Assembly: GCF_000429145.1 (NCBI RefSeq) | Contig: NZ_AUBH01000013.1 | Span: forward strand, 1-64,000 | Source: Aestuariibacter salexigens DSM 15300 | GTDB taxonomy: Bacteria > Pseudomonadota > Gammaproteobacteria > Enterobacterales > Alteromonadaceae | Length of the DNA stretch: 64,000 nt | Direction: 5' to 3' | In this document: positions 62,007 through 64,000 of the stretch, piece by piece | How positions within the stretch are numbered: position 1 is the stretch's first letter | Layout of the letters: each line of letters opens with the position of its first letter | Made by a program: the position numbers and the translations under genes | The notes under the pieces: model-generated | What the model saw: the letters and a program-made list of their open reading frames with translations, nothing else | Database searches by the model: none | What the model was told of the DNA's origin: nothing

Positions 62007-62786
62007 TTATTTCTTGTACTGCTTCACACCACCACTGTAGATAATGTTGTAAGCGTACAGCTCGGGAACCGACTGACGTAAGCTTTCTTCAATTTCATCC
62101 AAACGCTGCAGCTTATTACAAAACCAATTAGCTTTTTGACGCAATGACTCAGCTTTGGGCGCAACCTCTTGCTCAAGCTGAAGCTCCATCTCCTCGAGTC
62201 GTTTGCTCAGTTCTGCAACCCGTTCATCTGATGCATCTGAGCTTGACGCCACCCCTGATATTGCAGACAAGATACCGCCGACAGATGTGTTAATTGCCTG
62301 CTCAAGTTGAGCCTCAATTTCTTTGTCGACCATATCATCGACATGCTCCAGAGAGCCGGGGCCGATGTAGTAGTTCTTCTTAGAATAGATGAATTTCTTG
62401 TCTACCCGTGATTTGACATTGTCCATGGCACGCTGGATTTTTTCATAGCTGCCATGGTCCTGCCCTACAAGGCCAATGTAGACCTGCTCAATGGTATCTG
62501 TTGCCAGGGCCACACCCTCAGTTGCCAGCACCGTCATTTTTGGTACCACGTAGTGCAAACCACCGGCAAATTCTTTAAGTAAAGCCTGCTGCTGTTTTTC
62601 CAGCTCTAACAAATTGCCTTGCACAAACAACTGCTTTTTATCGTTGATTTGGTAGAGTGTCCGGCTTTCCTCAAGAACCCGAATATGGTCACGGGTCACC
62701 ACCATGCCGTAGTGCAAGTCTACGTCACATTTGAGATCAGCCAATACAGCTGGTGAGAAAAGCAGGCAGAATAACAGGGCTCTCAC
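62007..62786 (-). CDS. YggN-like periplasmic protein (DUF2884-type)
   Basis: 259 residues, GTG start. Signal peptide of about 16 (VLA), a Cys-bearing start (LKCDVDL), a beta strand region (about 30-60), a LLEL-x-QQQALLKEF helix, and a long helical C-terminal half (about 155-235) with one further Cys and a coiled coil (KRLEEMELQLEQEV). The arrangement resembles E. coli YggN, of unknown function. Assignment by overall plan, not by proven similarity. Confidence 0.65.
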   Translation of the reverse strand: MRALLFCLLFSPAVLADLKCDVDLHYGMVVTRDHIRVLEESRTLYQINDKKQLFVQGNLLELEKQQQALLKEFAGGLHYVVPKMTVLATEGVALATDTIEQVYIGLVGQDHGSYEKIQRAMDNVKSRVDKKFIYSKKNYYIGPGSLEHVDDMVDKEIEAQLEQAINTSVGGILSAISGVASSSDASDERVAELSKRLEEMELQLEQEVAPKAESLRQKANWFCNKLQRLDEIEESLRQSVPELYAYNIIYSGGVKQYKK

Positions 62787-62879
62787 AACAATTCGGATTT
62801 ATTATTTAACTTGATATCATTGTGAAGGTTATTCCCGCCAATGCAAAGTCTGGATCAGACGAGCCGGTAAAAAATCAGG

Positions 62880-63383
62880 TCAATCTGCATTTCTGACCAA
62901 CCGGACAAACACCGAGCGGTCTTTTTGTTTGATAGAATTGCTGCTATTGAAAAATGCCACCACCCAGGCGCGTTGTGGATCAGCCATAGACGGCGTAGAG
63001 GTCCAGTAGTCATCCGCAGATGTATTCGGGAAGATGGTTTCATTAATTGATGGCCGCACGCAGCTACGCTCAGTGATACTGGCCAGCTCTTTTATGTTCG
63101 GCAAGCGCCACGCAAGACTGTCGGCAAATTCATAGCCATATGCCTGATCCAATGCCTGTTGCCAGGTCAACTCGTCTGCCTCATTGATACACGTTGAGCC
63201 ATTCCAGGTTTGTCCGAGGCTGCAGCGCATCCATACGAGCCCTGTACGCACATGTAAAACCGTACCATCTTCAAGATCGGTAAATTCTGAACTGGCTGTA
63301 GTATCGTCAATATCAACCAAACAGGATTGTGCGGATACATTGCACCCCACAATCATAACAAGTATTCCGATCCAGTATTTCAT
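62880..63383 (-). CDS. DUF1566 (Lcl C-terminal-like) secreted protein
   Basis: 167 residues. Signal sequence MKYWIGILVMIVGC could be either a type I or a lipoprotein (IVGC) signal. The single DUF1566 domain (about 35-165) has the expected TGLVWMRCSLGQTW, W-x-QAL, WRLPNIKELASI, WTSTPS and VRLVRNAD segments with two disulfide Cys pairs likely. ATGA overlap with the previous gene; both carry the same domain, so a tandem duplication. Confidence 0.85.
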   Translation of the reverse strand: MKYWIGILVMIVGCNVSAQSCLVDIDDTTASSEFTDLEDGTVLHVRTGLVWMRCSLGQTWNGSTCINEADELTWQQALDQAYGYEFADSLAWRLPNIKELASITERSCVRPSINETIFPNTSADDYWTSTPSMADPQRAWVVAFFNSSNSIKQKDRSVFVRLVRNAD

Positions 63384-64000
63384 CGCCCTGCCCTCACTAA
63401 CCTAACTCGTGTTGCTGATGATTTATTAAGGAAGTTGTCTACGCCGCTGGCAAAGTCAAGCGCCCAGGCGTTCTGTGAATTATCGCTATTTACGCCATCT
63501 GCACTTGCAATACGTGTCCAAAACCATAACGGCCCCGTAACCGTGTCAAACTGCGATGGAAAATATTCATCATCAACCATAGGTGTACTGACCAATCCAT
63601 AGTGCAATATTGAGGATAGTTCATCATGGCTTGGCACGCGCCAGTCAAAAAATCCACATAGCCCTTCAACATTTACCGCGTCCACAAATGCCTGTGTATT
63701 GCACTGCGTTAGTGAGCAGCTGCTGCCAGCACCATTAAGGTCACCATCAAACCCACCGTTGTTGTCTTCGAAATACCATGAATAGGTATGATCTTTATCA
63801 TGTAAGCCGCCATCGTCTGACTTCACTTCCCAAACCAGGCCGGTGATGTTGTCTCGCACGCAACTAAATGGCTCATCAAGACTATCAACTTCATCACCGT
63901 TAGCATTCAGCCGGGTGAAATCAAACCCAGCGTCACCTCTACCCGCTTTTTCAAAGTTGCCATAGGTGGCAATGACATCCTGGCCAAGATGAGCATCCTG
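63380..64000 (-). CDS. DUF1566 protein, partial (5' end outside window)
   Basis: C-terminal 206 residues, open to the right edge. A beta-rich stretch ends SCVRDNITGLVWEV, followed by the DUF1566 domain: WRVPSHDELSSI, DDEYFP, FWTRI, NAWALDFASG and TRVRLVRAG. It overlaps the next DUF1566 gene by ATGA. Likely a secreted surface protein; the first Cys-rich or lipobox part lies outside the window. Confidence 0.82.
   Translation of the reverse strand, partial: QDAHLGQDVIATYGNFEKAGRGDAGFDFTRLNANGDEVDSLDEPFSCVRDNITGLVWEVKSDDGGLHDKDHTYSWYFEDNNGGFDGDLNGAGSSCSLTQCNTQAFVDAVNVEGLCGFFDWRVPSHDELSSILHYGLVSTPMVDDEYFPSQFDTVTGPLWFWTRIASADGVNSDNSQNAWALDFASGVDNFLNKSSATRVRLVRAGR

Overview
The window looks like a chromosomal segment of a marine gammaproteobacterium, most likely an Alteromonadales relative (Alteromonas-like). 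This rests on the gene families present (SrmB-type helicase, System I cytochrome c maturation, leucine attenuation, a LexA box of the CTGT-N8-ACAG type, an FNR-type site by ompW), moderate GC content and the many exported acidic proteins. No rRNA, tRNA, CRISPR array, insertion sequence or prophage was recognised.

Layout. 1-4407: a two-partner secretion pair on the minus strand (TpsB transporter, then a large TpsA exoprotein that runs off the left edge). 4656-6832: an orphan TagH-like FHA protein and a sulfotransferase. 6822-9738: two paralogous exported acidic proteins separated by a terminator. 10051-19971: a complete-looking but divergently organised type II secretion (T2SS)-like locus, gspEFGHIJK on the minus strand and gspL-like, gspM-like, gspC-like and a lipoprotein secretin gspD on the plus strand. 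19974-24781: a glycosyltransferase, a proton-dependent peptide transporter, a small membrane protein and galE. 24819-32627: a ten-gene minus-strand run ccmABCDEFGHI-mlaA. 32775-35323: an orphan FliK-like/FlhB-C-like pair. 35436-43344: recA, pncC, mutS, a receiver protein, pyrG and eno. 43385-48959: a hypothetical gene, then the leucine operon leuABCD with its leader peptide and attenuator. 49084-52193: an HD-GYP protein facing a GspB-like/GspA-like pair. 52356-56633: cca, srmB, rdgB, hemW. 56732-61435: a periplasmic solute-binding protein, a histidine kinase and response regulator, a delta-class carbonic anhydrase and OmpW. 61623-64000: a small coiled-coil protein, a YggN-like protein and two tandem DUF1566 proteins, the last truncated by the window edge.

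Most of the window is housekeeping. The most interesting part is 5975-19971: a second-type T2SS with a liposecretin, lying next to two secreted paralogues and a sulfotransferase, which suggests a dedicated export route for an abundant surface (possibly S-layer-like) protein. The promoter of the larger paralogue has paired direct repeats upstream of a -10 box and a leader of about 250 nt. The second notable point is that the HD-GYP protein and the GspB-like protein share the same N-terminal DUF3391-like domain, and that the HD-GYP protein has lost the histidine of its HD dyad. Together these hint at a link between nucleotide signalling and secretion. Functions are inferred from motifs and gene order only; no database search was run.
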